Assembly (NCBI GenBank): GCA_003640385.1
Contig: RCAB01000039.1
Coordinates: 186,001-250,000 of the forward strand
Length of the DNA: 64,000 nucleotides
Source of the DNA: Setaria digitata
Taxonomy: Eukaryota > Nematoda > Chromadorea > Rhabditida > Setariidae
Direction of reading: 5' to 3'
The translations under genes and the position numbers were made by a program. A model generated the notes under the pieces. It was not told the origin of the DNA. It did not search any database and saw nothing but the letters and a program-made list of their open reading frames with translations. Shown here piece after piece: positions 26,001 through 39,241 of the stretch. The first letter of the stretch is position 1; each line of letters starts with the position of its first letter.

Positions 26001-29000
26001 ATTTCAGGTTTAAAAACTACAAGGGATTAACTGGGATACAAGTTTTTATAATTGCTATCCGTACATCTCTGTTCTCCTCAACTGGAACCTTAAACCTCAA
26101 AATCTTAGGTTCCAGTATTTTGAATTCATAAAACATCTATAATATACACATGTGTCTATTCGTATATTTAGGTAATTTCATGAATTCAAAGTAAATATGC
26201 CTCTAAGTTATACGATCTGGAAGCAGTAACTGAAATTTCACATGAAAATTTCATATGTATTTTTTTCAGTGACAAAATTCAAGATTATATTTCTCCGAAT
26301 CAATACTGTGTAATTGAAAAAGTGAACAAAATCCAGTAAATTTGTCGTTGTTTACGGGAAGAGTTGCTGTTTATTAGTTATGCTTCTCAATTTCTGGAAA
26401 ATTTAGACCAGAAAGTGAGCAGAGAAAGGAAGAGAAAGAGAAATTAAGTGAAATACCTGATGACTTTGAAGAGCAATTGTTTCGAGCAAATGGCGCTGTT
26501 CCTGAAGCGCCTGTTCAATATTTTTCAATCTCTGGCTATCTTCTGTTGTAAGACGATAACCAACTGAAAGGTCATCTCGTATTACGTTGCCACTCATATC
26601 TATACCAGTGTCTGATCTTGACTTTTGTGCTATCACTTTAAAAAAACTGTTACGAACTGCCTCCATTGCCTGAAAATAAGGATTTATTTATATATGCATA
26701 TGATGACAGATATGATATTATTCAATTAGAACAAAACTATCCCGGCTACCAGGAATTTCATGTCAACATAGACACCTGCAAGATGACTATATATTTCGTA
26801 AGAATCCAAAAAGAGCTTTTTGGTTTTGAACTATTACTTAACTAAATTCATTTCTCGTTAAGCTTGGATTCCTGAAGAATGAGCTACCTTCTTCTACCAT
26901 CCTTAAGGTGTAAACAAATGATTCCTCTAAACTGTTCGAACTGTAACAATTTCTTTCAGACAGCAAAAAAAAAAATCGTCATTGAGTAATGGTTATGTCG
27001 GATCGGTAAAGACTCAAGAGCAAAAATTTTCAGGAAGCACCACTGAAAGGGTTATTGTTTGAAAGAGGAACAGTTGCGGGTATACGACCACTACTTCCTC
27101 TTTAAGTCGGCTTGAAACGATCAATCATAAAGCAACCACAGCTGTTCAGCTTCGTAACAGAAATAAAAATGTAACGAAAATTATAGAAAAAAGGGAATCT
27201 TTCTTCTCATGATAAATTTGCTATTCGACAGTATACCTGCATCATTTGGCTTCTGAATCTTATACGACTGATATAAATATATGTCGAAAATGTCATCTCT
27301 TTCTAAACTGGTCAAGCTCACAACATCAATATGGCAATGACAGTATTGAAATAGCAAAGGACAAATCAAAAAGAATGAATATACTTTTTAGAGATTAAAA
27401 AAAAAAAAAGATTTCTGACTTAACTGATAAGCGATCAGAAAAGAAGAAAGTTATTAACGAAATAAATGAAACCGTTTCGACTGTTTAAAACTCAATCCGC
27501 CACAGGTCTTCTAGATTGGTTCGAAAAAATCCAAGCGAAAATTTCCATGAGTTGTATGTTTTCTGCTGTTATCTAAAGCCTTGAACCCTCACTTGGATGC
27601 TAATCGAATTGCGGAAAGAGCCCTTCTTTCTCATGCTTAAAAATGTTCAAACGAGCAAGGAGGAAAGATCATGGTTCAAAAAAACAGGTAGTAGATGAGC
27701 ATAAAGTCAAATTTAACAAGGCCAGCTGTAAGTCTTATCTGTATTAACTTTTGCCCCGAATATATCGAGAAAAATGTCTAAAAATAAATTTTATCTTTGC
27801 TTTATCTCACCTACCGGAAGATCAAAAGGAAGAAAAATTAAAAAGATTATCCATATCCATTCCATCCATTCCACTATATTTCCTTACAGATCAGCAAATA
27901 GGAATGCACGGCAGGTAGTACATACTTGGACGATTTAGATAATTAAGAGCATTAAAAACACTTTTAAAAAGCACCTCAGAACTTTCCTCAAACGGTATAT
28001 CCGAATCTTGCTTTATCACTGGATTAGATGCTTCACTTTGTTTAGTTGCATTTTCTTCAGCTTCGAGTTGACGCTCTAGTAACCGGGCCGTTTCTTTCGG
28101 TAAATCATCACCTTTTTCACGCAATAACTCCAGTTGTTTTCGCATTTCAGTTATGCTTCTAGAATGGATCATAAAAATGTCACCAGCAATTTCTTTCAGA
28201 AGAGAGCAAACGAAATAAACAACTTTATTTTTCAAATAATTTTCTGCTGTGTACTTTTTGTTGCTTCCAATACAAACATTCCCAATGCTCTAGCAGTTTA
28301 TAATACAATGCAGTGGAATGAATTTTAACCTCAAGCTAAGTTAATTTGATGAAGCCTTTGTAAGCTAGAAAAAGATGGTCTTGAAAACGTCAGCTTCTTT
28401 CAAAAGCAATCACTTCAAAAGTTTCTCAGGAATATAAATTACAGATTGATTCCAATTCTTTGTCTATTTAAGCCTTATATTTCTGAAAACTTTACATTCG
28501 AAAATTTAAAATTTGCCACACTATTAAAAAAATTAAAATTTTAAGGGATTTAACAAATTAGAATCATGAACTATGAAGGATTTCGGGAGCCGCTTAATTG
28601 AAAAAAGCCTACTTCAGTTGTTGTAGAGCACTGCGAAACGTTTCATCCATATCAGGGGATGATGGTGCAACAGGCTGCACTAGCTGCGCCCGTATTTCTC
28701 GCATACGTTCTTTACGAGCTGTGATTGCAGCCAGTTTTTCACTGTAACAAAGAGTTGAAAGATTCATTCCATTTTAGAAATCAACTAACATCGTTCGATA
28801 TTTAGGAAGATTTGAAATTCCTTAACACTTTTCTTGGGAATATTTAGGTTCAGTGATTATTCCAACTCTTGAAAAAAAAAAAGGATCAAAAAGTGGCTAA
28901 AATGAAGCCAGCACATTTTCTTCAGCATGAGATTTATGATCAAAGTGCGTTATGAAAAACTTGTGAGAAAGCAAGAATTGCAAAACATACATAACTTGTG

Positions 29001-32000
29001 CAAAAGCGAGAATTGCAAAACATTTAACAGGAAAGCTGTACTGGATTTAATATTCCTCGTTAAGGAGGGGAGAATATCAGACCCCAGTACACTTTTTTCA
29101 CAAGTCACGTTCAAAAGATGATTGTTACACTTTCAATTTATTTGCAGGAACTTAGCATAAAAACAAAGTAAATACAGTAAAAATACTAGACCAATGATGA
29201 ATGGGTCAAACCGTATAGATGAGTTGATTGTATCCGACTGTTTCCTTGCTAGTTGTTGTTCTTGTTCTTCGCGTCCTTTCCTACCTTTCTTCTTTTTTTT
29301 TCCTACAACTCCACTACTACCACCATTCATTTCGCGGGTCGTGCTTTTCTCTTTCTGTTGTTGCTTCTCCAGTTTATCTGGTTCACTCTCCAGGATTCGT
29401 GGAATCCGTTCAGCTGGAGCTAAATCATTTGGTATTGGCGGCCCAATGTCACCCTCCAGTTCGGTATTTTGCTGTAAACAAAAACATACCCAGTTACACT
29501 GGAAATCCATTTTATGAAAAGCTGGAAAATTTCCGCAAAATTTGGTATCAAAGTTTGTTATCCATAACATACTGTGCGAGGTGGAAAAGTAATCTTAAAC
29601 CAATCACCTTCTTCTTGGCCTGTAATTTAGCCCGCAGCTTTGCTTCAGTGACTGATTTGGGTTCTGGCTGCGGCTCAACAATAATATCTGGCTCCGACGC
29701 TGAACCAGGACCTAACCTGATACCCCGGCGCCGTGCCTCACGTCGCAGTCTTTCCAATGTTTTACGCTTCCTTTCCACTTGTTCTTGCTCTGATGCAACT
29801 TAAAAGTAAAACTAATATATTTAAATGACAATAGACATAATATGCTGTGAGCTATATAGCTGAACGGCCAAAAAAAATACTTCATCCACAAAAGTTTTTA
29901 GTGTTCAGAACGATAGTGAAGTATAAATGATCAAAGCGGAAGACACGTGTTTCCGGTAGAAAGGTGAGTTTACACTTCTAGAGATTGGAGGTGAGTTACA
30001 CTTCTAAAGAATGGAACAACTGTTTGAAGTGAACGAATATCATTCTAAATCTTTAGGTAATATTTTTTCTAAGACTGTCGAACTTATTCAAATTAATGTT
30101 GCATCACTGGATATCTAGAGTGGAAGCTCCAAAAAAAATTTCAACTGGATTACGCAGACAATAAAATATTTTGAAGTTTCATTGAAACTTATAGCAGCTG
30201 TTAAGCTAGCTCACATTAACTGCAGTATTGTAACAAGTTTCAACAAATGACACTCTAAGCTAATGATTCGTTTTAACGATTAGTCAGCTAGTCAGTGATC
30301 AGCAAATCAATTTATCAAAGTCGAGTTTTAAGAATGGGTACTCTTACTGGATTCTCCTCTCCACCTCCTTTAAACTTCGTCAACATAGTGAACTCATATA
30401 AAAAAAAATGTTTTATCACCAAATAAATATCATAACTTCCAAGAAAACTTTGTAGAAAATAGTCAGAGCAGGTACACACTGCACTGCAAAAGTTGCGTCC
30501 TAAAATTATTTTGTTTGTATATTTCTAAAACGGTAATTCGTTAATGTCAACTCATCTAGAAATTCAAATTAGTAATTTTAGTAGGTAAGAACAGTCATTT
30601 GGAAGGGATAACGAAGCGACTTAAGGACCTTTCGAGAAAAACGGCACCTCGCTGAAAAAATTTTATAAATTTAATTCAACGACTATTTCCTTACTTCTTA
30701 TAGGCTATTTATTACTGCCCACTCAAAACAAAGCATTTCATCTTTCAATAAGAAGACATGATGGTTTCAGGAACTCAATTCTATAAGGAAACATTGTTTA
30801 AAAAAAAAGCCAAAATACCAAAATCCTTACACTTCACCTTATAATATGATAAATTACTCCGCATTATCTCGATTAGAAAATATCCAAAATTAATTGGGAA
30901 GAAAAAGTTACTGCTACTTAATGAAAGGAAAAAAATCCCTATCAAAATACTTCTTTGCTTTTTTATATTAATGAAAACAATTATTAAGAATTTATCTTAC
31001 AGTTGGTAAAATCGATAAGCTCAAGCTGGCTGTTAAAACATGTCTCTAGAGGGAGGAGACCATGGATACAGAAGAAAAATTGCCAAGAGAGATAGTGGGG
31101 AAAGCATGATGAGCTTACAGAGCCAAATAAATCAGTCCATTTACAGATGTCTAAAGAGATGGAAGGGGATGCATAATAGTTTCTTCTTCAGAGAACTGCG
31201 CAGACTATGTTATGATGCTTTCTCTGTTTAACAATTATTTCATATTGAACAATGAACTATTCGGAAATTCTTGAAATCCGTTATAAACAAATAGAAGTAG
31301 ATGTCGAAGAACAATTTCTTAAACTGGAGAGCATTTTCAAAAAGCTGCACATTCTAGATGCAAAAATGTTAATATAAGCTAATACGATACGACATCACTA
31401 ACACCACCAAATAATAGAAAGATGACCATTAAATCAAATATTACAAACAAGTAAACAAAACGCGTTCAACATATGATTATGGTTCAACATACATACAGTC
31501 AGACACATCCACAATGACTAAGCTGACAAAAATTTGTTGAAATTGGCTGGAACATAATTACTTTTCAAAACAAACCGTGATTCTTTTTATCTTGTTTCAC
31601 ACTCTCGCTAAGTTTTAGAAGTACACTTGCTATGTGGCAATTATTATGGTGTTAGCATATCAGGATATGTAAACGCACTGTCAACTGTTAATAGTGATTA
31701 AAAGATTGACGATATGTAGCTCCGAGAGTGGTAAAATACTGGGAATTTTTCCAGCATATCTTTAACAAAAAAAAAAGTGGAAAACATTTACAAATAAAAG
31801 AAAAGAATGAAGATATTGAGTGCTTAATGTTTCAAGGAGCAAAGAAATCCTTTAAAAAAATTTATTCTGATAGCAAGCATTGATATGTGGAAGCTGGATT
31901 AAAAAAATTTCACATTTAAATGGGAAAACCGTTTTTCTTCTGATTCATAGTGACAACTCTACACAAGTAAAATAACTTGAAGGAGCTCTACTACCAAATG

Positions 32001-34022
32001 TTGTCTGATACAACAAGCTGTTGTTAGAAATATTTTTAAGGCATCTGAACAACTTCTAGAACATAAAATAAATTAAAAATGCAACAGTACCTTTCAAACG
32101 AGCCATCTCAACCTGCTGTAAAGCCTCATTTGCTATATCCTTCTGAGTTTCCCGTTTCCTACGATGTAGTTCTTCGAGTGCAGCTTTCTGGAACACGTTA
32201 AATTGGCTACTTCTCACAGTTTTTAAATTATAACACCCTAGTCGGTATGTTTTCTAAGTAAATTAAATAATTTCCGAGTCTTAAAAAATGAAGTTGTGAA
32301 AAGGGAGTTCACAAACACATTTATTTTCGGAGAAAAAAGACAAAACCTGGGTCACATTGTAAGCCAGATATGAATTAACTTTATAGAGCGAAAGTTTAAG
32401 ATTTATTTAAGAAATATGTAGACAATTTAAAGAAGAAAAATCGGTGGATTCAACAGTTCCCGAGAAATACTCGTGATAATGTGTCCCTCTAGGAAAAATT
32501 AAAAATGTGTAAACAAAATAGTACCTTCTCATGATGCAGTTGCAGTGTTTCTAGCAGTTTATCGTTCACGGCCGATACGGCAACCGCTTTTCCTGTCAGA
32601 ACTCCCAGTTTTGATAATTCGTTATTCATCTAGAAAAAGGAAACATACATTCCAATAAACTACGAGTACTCAATTTTAATTTTAGAAATGTTCTTATATA
32701 TATGATATGAACTTGAATAAATTAATTCGAAGAAAGTATCTAACTTCTTCAAAATCAATATCAACTGCTTCGTCAGAAGATTTATTGTTTGATGAGCCAA
32801 TACCATTTTTTACAATAATTCCGTGTTTTACAAATCCTTCTGTATTACTGTCACTGCTTACTGTCGATTTTTTTCCATTTCTTTCACTTCCGTGCTCCAC
32901 ATCTTCCGCAGCATTTTCATGTAAGCTCTATGAAATCTATCATGTGCAAGAAGTTAAGAAGCAAAACTTTTGAAGAAGATACATAAGCAGTATAACGTTC
33001 CATAGTTATCTTCTACAAACTAACATTCACGATGGAAAAAAAATATGGCTAGGTTTTTTTTTCTAAACACTTTAAAAGGGCAGGAATATTATCAAAAAGT
33101 TAAAAGAATGTTATCAAAAAATTAACGCTTCACATTAACAAAACCAAAGCAAAATCTTCAAAATATAAATAACACGTGAAGTTAACGACAAACTTACAAC
33201 AATCTTCTGTATTAGTTGTACATATTGTTCTTCCTGCGCAGTAAGCGCATCGTAGCTTGCTATCATTTTGCTCATCAACTCTTTGTTTGGCAACTACAAA
33301 GCACCACACAATTCATTTATTCACAAGATTCCATTTCTTTGTGACAGTTTCCTACTTGATATCCTATTCATTTTATGGACTGGAAAAATAAAAATTTATA
33401 ATGCTTTGGAAACACAAAATAATGTGCTAAAATCTAGTGTCTTTAACACTCAACTCTTGCCTTTTTTAAAGTCAACAATTCCAGTAATCAGAAAATACGT
33501 GAAATTTTGGCAACTTAGGATTACCTCGCCTTCCTTGGCACCTTCTTTGAGATCACGTAAAGCGGACAGGATACGTTCTTTGTTTCTGCGGATGCCCTCC
33601 AATCGATCCATTATGTGCTTTTGATGTGGTGTCTACAAGTTCATACAATGATACTGATGTGGTATTTTATTCAATTTTTATTTCACTATTCTCAAATTTC
33701 TATCGGATCTTAAGCATTCGCAAATACCGATAGCCAGATATAATGTGCAAGGCATGGATTATTTACCAAAAGGCCTTTTATAAGGTGGATATCGTAATTA
33801 ACTTATAGCAGTGTCTGTTAAATTCCACAGCTTTTCCAATTTCACATAAATTTCTTAAAAAGAAATGAACCTTACCAAACAGTCTAACGTAGCAGGATTA
33901 TTCTCTTGTGTGCCAGCAGAGGGAACAAGCACAGATATTTGTGAGATTTCTTCTGTTGATATAATTTCTGGTAACTGCTGTTCAGCTCGTGATTCTTGAA
34001 TCGTAGAATCTCCTTTCACCAT
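17022..34022 (-). CDS. Large coiled-coil protein, possibly PCM1-like centriolar satellite protein
   Basis: Sixteen exons join in frame to 896 residues: 34022-33876, 33632-33525, 33293-33198, 32927-32745, 32629-32525, 32187-32091, 29798-29608, 29471-29212, 28741-28613, 28158-27975, 26669-26457, 20082-19867, 18588-18436, 18301-18161, 17556-17418, 17350-17022. The protein is dominated by charged heptad-like helices, for example HIMDRLEGIRRNKERILSAL, KAALEELHRRKRETQKDIAN, EKLAAITARKERMREIRAQL and RKQLELLREKGDDLPKETAR. Between them are a Lys-rich linker (VVGKKKKKGRKGREEQEQQL) and a Pro/Glu segment. The last 150 residues are different: a compact, less charged domain ending ILYNELAFFQLM. Long coiled coils plus a folded C-terminal domain suggest the pericentriolar material 1 (PCM1) family, but this is from overall resemblance and could be wrong. 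The start ATG lies 28 nt behind a CACTACAG acceptor. No catalytic motif is visible. Confidence 0.8.
22301..22380. repeat. Tandem 40-nt duplication
   Basis: Two 40-nt units (22301-22340 and 22341-22380) differ at a few positions and share AAGCAGTCCT and ATACAAACAAG. They are intronic and non-coding. Confidence 0.85.
25020..25143. repeat. Foldback inverted repeat with 62-nt arms and no spacer
   Basis: Positions 25020-25081 and 25082-25143 are reverse complements apart from about seven mismatches, six of them transitions. The arms share, for example, CTAAGGAAAATTTTGTGCAT. Weaker similarity continues a little beyond the arms. The element lies inside the large intron of the coiled-coil gene. Open frames crossing it on both strands are products of the symmetry, not genes. 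It may be a small foldback (MITE-like) element or a source of hairpin RNA. Confidence 0.9.
29799..32090 (-). other. 2.3-kb intron of the coiled-coil gene
   Basis: No phase-compatible exon was seen between the exon ending at 32091 and the exon starting at 29798. A 63-codon plus-strand frame at 31040-31231 has no splice or domain support. A diverged repeat of about 25 nt sits near 29960-30010. Confidence 0.5.
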
Positions 34023-34210
34023 ATTTTATTAACGCAAAATTATATTTTGCTGTAGTGTGAAATCCAATAACCTTTAAATTTATGTATTTCCTCTCTGGTG
34101 CAAGTAATGAGAAATTAAAATCAAAATTTACAATGGGGCTGAAAAAAAGCTGGAATTTTTAAACAACAATAATCCAGTTAAGTAATGAATGAATCTCATC
34201 GGAAAGGATC

Positions 34211-34231
34211 ATATTACGTCATATTACGTCA
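34211..34231. promoter_or_regulatory. Paired CRE-like sites
   Basis: A 10-nt unit ATATTACGTC is directly repeated, placing TTACGTCA at 34214-34221 and again at 34224-34231, one helical turn apart. TTACGTCA resembles a cAMP-response/bZIP (CREB/ATF) site. Position about 190 nt upstream of the coiled-coil gene's ATG fits a promoter element. Function is inferred. Confidence 0.45.
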
Positions 34232-34568
34232 TCGATTAAATTAATCTGATCGGAACTTGACGTTCATGAACACCGAGGTAGTCACTTATGTGAGTAACGG
34301 ATGTGACAGTTCCGCCTTGCGTCAATGTCACAATCAAGTTGGATTTGCAAACAGTACAACCTATCGATCTCCACAACCACTCCCGTTCCTCCATTACATG
34401 TGTCACCAACGCGAGGCAGTTAATGAGTAATGACAGCCGGGCGGCCATTAAATACCCCTCGGCCCCTAACACGTCCATGGTTTTGACAGGAGGCTGTCGG
34501 AGTGGTGGTAGTTGTTGTGTTCTCGAGAGTTGTTAGTAGTGAATGAGTCTAGACTAAAAAAGCGAGGT

Positions 34569-34613
34569 GCAGTGCTAGGCTAGATGACGAGAGGCAGTGC
34601 TAGGCTAGATGAC
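34569..34613. repeat. Tandem 25-nt-period duplication
   Basis: A 20-nt sequence at 34569-34588 (GCAGTGCTAGG...) is repeated exactly at 34594-34613. It lies in the GC-richer part of the divergent promoter region. Confidence 0.9.
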
Positions 34614-36277
34614 AGATTTCCAGTGAGTATCTGTTGAGGAGGTGCAATTAATTGGTGGAGAAAGTAGTCTGAAAACATTCTGTTCACCACCTCTTCTCAT
34701 CGAAATTCGTTCTCTTATCAATACTCTTTTATCACCTGCTGATAAGTATGGCTGCTTGACAGGTGTGACGCTTCCGCCTGTTACATTCCCAGTACACACT
34801 GCTCGCTCTTCCTGAATCGTTTCTTTAATATGGTGTACAGTAAGAGAACGGGCTAATTTATTTACAGTACCGCAACATGGCACATAACAATTCTACCATA
34901 TACTGGAAAAATTATTGAGTTAAATCATAACATCCATTTGGAATCGAACAACTGTAAACGAAGTCGGACCATGAAAATAAATAAAAGGAAAATGGAAAAA
35001 TAATTGATAAATGACCGGATTTACAGCAACTTAATTGGATCAGTCATATTTGGCCACATATAACAAAGATTCAGAGAGCCTGTGACCTCCTTGTGTTCTA
35101 AAAGGGACAGAGACACTCAAGAGCAAGTTTGCCACTGTGTCTAAAAATGCTTTTTGAGATGGTTAGCTAACATTTTTGTTAGGTGACTGTAATTCAGAAA
35201 TGAGTAACTTTTCAAAGTTTTTGGCCATTAATCATTTTCGGCCTGATATAGATTAGGTCACTTGCTTAGATTGTGGGCTTAAATTTGGACTTTCTCGAAA
35301 AATATCCAATTTCTCCACCTCATATTGTTATTCAATTCTCCCTTTTAATGGCTTTGCTAAAAAGCATTACTGTGTTTCGAATTGTTCCTACAACTGACTC
35401 TTACCTTGTAAATTTTAATATGTGTGTACTTTAGCTTTAATTATTTAACCTTACTTATCCGGTTGATTATCTATGTTTGAGATAACTGCATGAGAGAGTT
35501 CTGCCGTAACTATCTGAATTGATTGCTTAGAGGGCATCATAGGTTGTTTACTTAATTAGGGTTAATTATCTAAAACTTCACATTTACAACTGAACGGTTG
35601 AGAAATCTCATTAGGTAACGTAGTTACCAGCAGGTAGTTTGAGTATCATTTCGATCTTTTCGCCATACTTCAAGTAAAACCTCCTACATTAATGGAATGT
35701 TTTCTCATCTGCGAAAAGCTCAGGATTAGAGAGACTATAATGTTGACATTGTGATGCGAATGTGTGAAATGATGTGGAGAACTGAATTTCCCTGATCTTA
35801 TCATGTATCTATCTTACAAGAAAAAAATTTTTGCTTTGTGATAACTGTCAAGATTTGTGGCATACAGTGAAGGAAATTTTTTTTTCAAAATCCTTTTCTG
35901 TACCATTTTGGGAAATTTTGATATATTTTCATTTGGTGTAAATCAAAAGTTTTATTCTTTCGTTTAAAATTATGAGCTGTGAAAATATTAATTTGGTGAT
36001 GATATTTATAGTTTTTTGTAATTAACACTTTTTATTCGTTTTGTATCCAGCAATTATTATCTTTATATTCATTAGTTTTTTGTTCCGATTTTTTTTTAGT
36101 TTATAAATATTATTAGTAGACATTTGTAAATCATATGGATGTAAATATTTGTTGTCGGAGTTGTGCATATTAATGAAATTATGTAAATTAGAAATTCGAG
36201 TGCATTATTTGAACGTATTTTTTAGATTTATTGTATAATATTATCGTTTTGTGAGTGGCCTTTTCTGCAATAGCAGT

Positions 36278-39241
36278 ATGAATAACGAAAGAGTTGCTAG
36301 AAGGTTTTCAGATATTCATCCGTCAAGTTTTAATCTGTTAACTTTTCTTCAATACATCAATCTAACACTTGCAGAAGTGGTGCCAATTCAGGACTCGATA
36401 TGCCTACGCAAGATGTAGAGACGAAATCCTCAAAGATTTCCGATATTAGCCATGGACAGGCTTCTTCGAAAAGCTATACTAGCAAACAAAGCATTTTCTT
36501 TTCCTTAACACAAAGATCGGATTCTGAAGAAACTCAGTCCGCAAGTGAACTGGATTCGAGGACAGTGCACTCGACTGAAACATCTTCGAAAGCTGTCATA
36601 CTACTTTCAAAAAAGCTCGGTGAAAATATTTCACGAAACCCTTCGAGAAAGGCAGCCCAGAAGAATAGGGAGGAAAGTCTGGCCAGATTGAAACCTGGAG
36701 AAGATAAGATCAAAAAGGTCGCAATAAGGCATTCAGCTGCTTCACCTACCCTGGCTGTTGCTGTTACACAAGGTCATGTCAGGTCATTTTAGTTGTCATG
36801 AATTATCATGAGTTGATTATAAAAAGAATTTTATTTTCATATTTGTCCAGCAGTATTTATTTATTTGTTGTAGTGCTCGAATCTATGTGATCATGTTTGT
36901 TTTTGTTTGTTTTTTCTTCATTACTTTATCTACGACAAAAAGGGAAAAATGACAAGTGATAAGCTTCAGAAAGACTGACAGATGAATGGGGAATATCAAG
37001 TTTTTTACAAATCTCAGTTTCTTTGATCAAGGTTTATTTTCAATGTGAGCTCATTTTGCTTTGAAGATCTTCCCGACTTTGCACATGAAGAAGCATCGCC
37101 GAAAGCATTCAAAAAATCCAATGATATGAAATCAGAAGTTATGCAGAGAAAACAATCAGAAGACTATTTTATTCATCCGACGCAGTCAGTGAGTGAAATT
37201 GGACAAGGGTTTTCACGACGGAAGATGACTGCAACGGGGCAATTAAAGATGGAGAAAATTAGTTGCAGGAAAGCTGCTCACTTGTCACAACGCGGAGAAC
37301 CTGGTGTGGAATAATATCTGTTGGAATAATGATGGTCTTCATTAAGAATATTTCTCCGACTTAGTTTCTAACATCTGTGCATGACTTGAATCTCCTTGGT
37401 CATAGAAAGAACTGGTTCCTGAAGTTCTGACATTTTTGAAGTTGTGTTCGATGAATGAAAATTATGGATTTCTGGCAATTTAAAGTGTTTTAACGCCTTT
37501 CTGGTGTTATAGAAAGTGACATTCCGCAGAAGTACTTCTTCCCAAGTTGCATTCAATATACTTTTCTACGCTTAATTGCTCTCATCCTTCTATTCTGCGC
37601 TTGGATTATCGTTTACGCATTCCCATGTCTACGCTTTACTTATCATATACCTATGATAAAAGAAGGTTATCATCTTTTCCATTTTTATCATTGCGCCTTT
37701 ACTTTAGTGTTCAATTTCACTACCGCTTCACGTTCTAACACCCAATCTCTTGCAGAAACGATTCAGTCAGTGGCGACAACGATTCCAATGAAGGAAACTT
37801 GTCGATTGATGCCACATTGGTGGAGTAATCAGAAGGAATTCGTCGAAGGCATCATCGGAACCACCCGTTATTTCCAAGCACTAAATTCGTCATTCAATCA
37901 AACTGGAGAGCGTTTTGAAATTTTTATGGATGAAAAAACCATTGAAATATTGAAGCCATTTAATGGGCAATTGTAAGCAGTTTCTTTCAAGCTGATTTTC
38001 ATTTCCTGCTTCAGTTGATGTTGAGATTTCACATTTTTCGCCTGAAATTTGAATCTCATTGTGATGAAAGAATGTTCATTATTGTTGGGCGAGCAGAAGC
38101 TGCTAAAGGAGTAAACAGAAGCCCATGTGAATAAAATAACATCCATTTACCTTTTTTAATATAGAAAAGGCTTTGGTATTTATCATCTACCTTAGGTTTG
38201 TCATATTTGGTTGTGTTGTTTTGGCATTTCCCATATTATTATTGCTGATGTTCCTACGTTGTATGTCTGAAGAAGAAGATCTGATGGAGGAAGCGATGTT
38301 TGATTTAGTCGAAATTTCCATTTTTTGCGTTTTTTCCGTCATTCAGGTAAATCTGATCAACGTCAACTTACGTGTGCATTGCTGAATTGTCATATCACTT
38401 GAGTGTGAATTCATCACTGAATTCAAGTATATTTTTTATATTTTTCTAAAAGTTTAATTTGCAGTTTTACATGTCATCAGCAGCAGAAATTCGAGCTGTT
38501 ATGGATTCGATGTGCATCAGATATTTGGAGCGTAGTATCAGAATCGATGGATTTTTAGTAGATACTATAATTTATGAGTCACTCGCGGCGGGTTCATTCC
38601 CTTTTCCCTGTTATGGTACTTGTAACGTAATTCACATAGGAAATGAAGAAAAAACTATTGTAGAAGGAGAAGGTGTACAAAGTATGCACTGATGTACAGG
38701 TTGAAGCATACGGGTTTCTCTCAGCCGGTTGTATATTTCTGTTTCTCGTTTTCCTGTTCGCTGTTGATTTGATCATACTACTGAAGGTCTGTGTGTTGCT
38801 TGTTAACCACATAATTCCAAACGATACGATAAAGCTAGCGATTACAGTTTATATATAAATTAGATGAGACTGATCGAGATATCCCAACTGCATTGTAGAA
38901 TGCGGAACAGGTCGAGTCAAGGAAGTATTTGCAAATGGCGGCTTGTCTTCACTACGATAAACCTTTGAAATACATGTCAAAATCAGTGATGGAAGGTGTT
39001 TTTGCCGAACCGGCTCTAAGTAAGTGGTGTAAATCTTAAACTTTGTCAACTTATTATTTCTCCATTTATTTCTATTCGTATTATTTCTCTCTTCATTGCT
39101 CGAGTCCATAGAGTTCATTACAAAAAATAAATAAATAAATAAATAAAAAGTCAAATTTAAAACAGTTTTTGATAAGTTAGCCTGACTACAGTTTCAGGAG
39201 ATGTTAAGCGAAGAAAAACCAAACGCATAAGCCAAAAATGA
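36278..39241 (+). CDS. Membrane protein of unknown family
   Basis: Nine exons (36278-36303, 36375-36772, 37067-37303, 37756-37972, 38196-38346, 38465-38626, 38700-38786, 38899-39019, 39198-39241) encode 480 residues in frame. The first 220 residues are hydrophilic and Ser/Lys/Glu-rich, as in a disordered cytosolic tail. A globular part follows (MPHWWSNQKEFVEGIIGTTR). A first strong membrane helix is FVIFGCVVLAFPILLLLMFL, a weaker hydrophobic stretch is LVEISIFCVFSVIQFYM, and a second strong helix is GCIFLFLVFLFAVDLIILLK. A conserved-looking segment ESRKYLQMAACLHYDKPLKY and a basic C-terminus (KRRKTKRISQK) close the protein. A GCAATAGCAG ending 1 nt before the ATG is a likely trans-splice acceptor. 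The exon 6 donor (AAC|GTAATT) is the least certain junction; other in-frame donors exist. I recognise no family and assign no function. Confidence 0.7.

Larger units (their letters stand above)
20083..26456 (-). other. 6.4-kb intron of the coiled-coil gene
   Basis: No exon compatible with the phase-0 junction on both sides was found. The interval holds a 40-nt tandem duplication (22301-22380), a short AT microsatellite near 22562, an A-run at about 24280-24303 and a foldback repeat (25020-25143). A 70-codon minus-strand frame at 23068-23280, rich in Cys and Ser, has an acceptor-like AG in front but no phase-0 donor. Confidence 0.6.
34023..36277. other. Divergent intergenic region with a GC-richer core
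   Basis: This lies between the starts of the minus-strand coiled-coil gene and the plus-strand membrane-protein gene, so it should contain both promoters. The part 34200-34890 is visibly less AT-rich than its surroundings and keeps overlapping open frames on both strands (34236-34478 and 34605-34883 minus, 34303-34536 plus), none with a recognisable domain or clear splice partners. From 34900 to 36277 the sequence is ordinary AT-rich spacer. Confidence 0.5.

Noticed and set aside
29194..29803. Plus-strand frames of 107 and 191 codons
   Set aside because: They lie opposite two phase-consistent exons of the coiled-coil gene; their Ser/Cys/Phe-rich content is the complement of Lys/Glu codons.
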